Shown: piece by piece, positions 35,488 through 35,601 of the stretch
Layout: each line of letters begins with the position of its first letter
How positions within the stretch are numbered: position 1 is the stretch's first letter
Assembly: GCA_903911905.1 (NCBI GenBank)
Contig: CAIWFK010000346.1
Location: forward strand, 1 to 35,601
DNA from: an uncultured Myxococcales bacterium
GTDB lineage: Bacteria; Myxococcota; Myxococcia; Myxococcales; Myxococcaceae
DNA length: 35,601 nt
Reading direction: 5' to 3'
Position numbers and translations under genes: made by a program
Notes under the pieces: generated by a model
The model's database searches: none
What the model was told of the DNA's origin: nothing
The model's input: only the letters and a program-made list of their open reading frames with translations

Positions 35488-35601
35488 CAGGGTGTTGAAA
35501 AACTCGCCCTGGACGATCGACGAGGCGCCGGCCGCGTGATCTTGTCGGCGCATGCGCGGGCCGAAGAAGACGCAGCAGTCGATGCTGAGCTTGAGAACGC
35601 C
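35488..35601. mobile_element. Possible insertion-sequence end (cut by window edge)
   Basis: The sequence CAGGGTGTTGAAAAACTCGCC at 35488 is typical of the outer end of several transposase-bearing IS elements (the reverse reads GAGTTTTTCAACACCCTG). On the minus strand a protein-like frame precedes it (LKLSIDCCVFFGPRMRRQDHAAGASSIVQGEFFNTLL). It could be the tail of an IS whose body lies outside the window. Family not determined. Confidence 0.35.

Overview
The window looks like a chromosomal segment of a high-GC member of the Myxococcota. That assignment is inferred, from strong G/C bias at third codon positions, a protein carrying the 'repeat-companion' domain (TIGR02996 type), a TIGR02266-like PilZ protein, many lipoproteins and large secreted proteins of unknown function, and typical myxobacterial insertion sequences. 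Genes are tightly packed. No gap between genes exceeds about 300 bases. I saw no rRNA, tRNA or CRISPR array.

Positions 1-10052 hold a cut-off lipoprotein gene on the minus strand, a WGR/TIGR02996/leucine-rich-repeat protein and an unrecognised protein. A three-gene envelope operon follows: a 1211-residue AsmA/YdbH-like protein, a DUF1318 (YdbL-like) lipoprotein, and a secreted beta-propeller/TPR protein. The first two resemble the enterobacterial YdbH-YdbL pair implicated in phospholipid transport between the membranes. Positions 10100-10742 are a VapBC toxin-antitoxin pair with an exact 14-base tandem duplication at the gene junction.

Positions 10747-19774 hold mostly solitary genes: several unrecognised secreted or membrane proteins, a transglutaminase-like protein, gamma-glutamyltranspeptidase, a secreted HExxH metallopeptidase, acyl-CoA thioesterase II and a PilZ protein. 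Positions 19728-21592 form a peroxide-response locus. An AlkB-like dioxygenase gene diverges from ohrR-ohr, and two near-identical OhrR-type palindromes lie between them. A second toxin-antitoxin pair (RHH antitoxin plus MazF-like toxin) and a small DUF6582-like protein follow.

Positions 22629-27743 carry glmU and glmS (UDP-GlcNAc synthesis), a degenerate GGDEF protein whose start overlaps the glmS stop, an FHA protein and a zinc-ribbon membrane protein.

From about 27837 to the end the window is accessory DNA. A truncated IS3-family element ends at a run of 12 C. It is inserted in the start of a DDE transposase gene that is coupled to an ExeA/TniB-like ATPase gene and a small third gene. Next come a TetR regulator and a divergent operon SDR - royal-jelly/SMP-30-like propeller - SDR, with strong palindromes in the shared promoter region. 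A possible further IS end closes the window. The most unusual items are the three-gene transposition module, the TetR-controlled SDR/propeller/SDR cassette beside it, and the inferred OhrR control of an AlkB-like dioxygenase.
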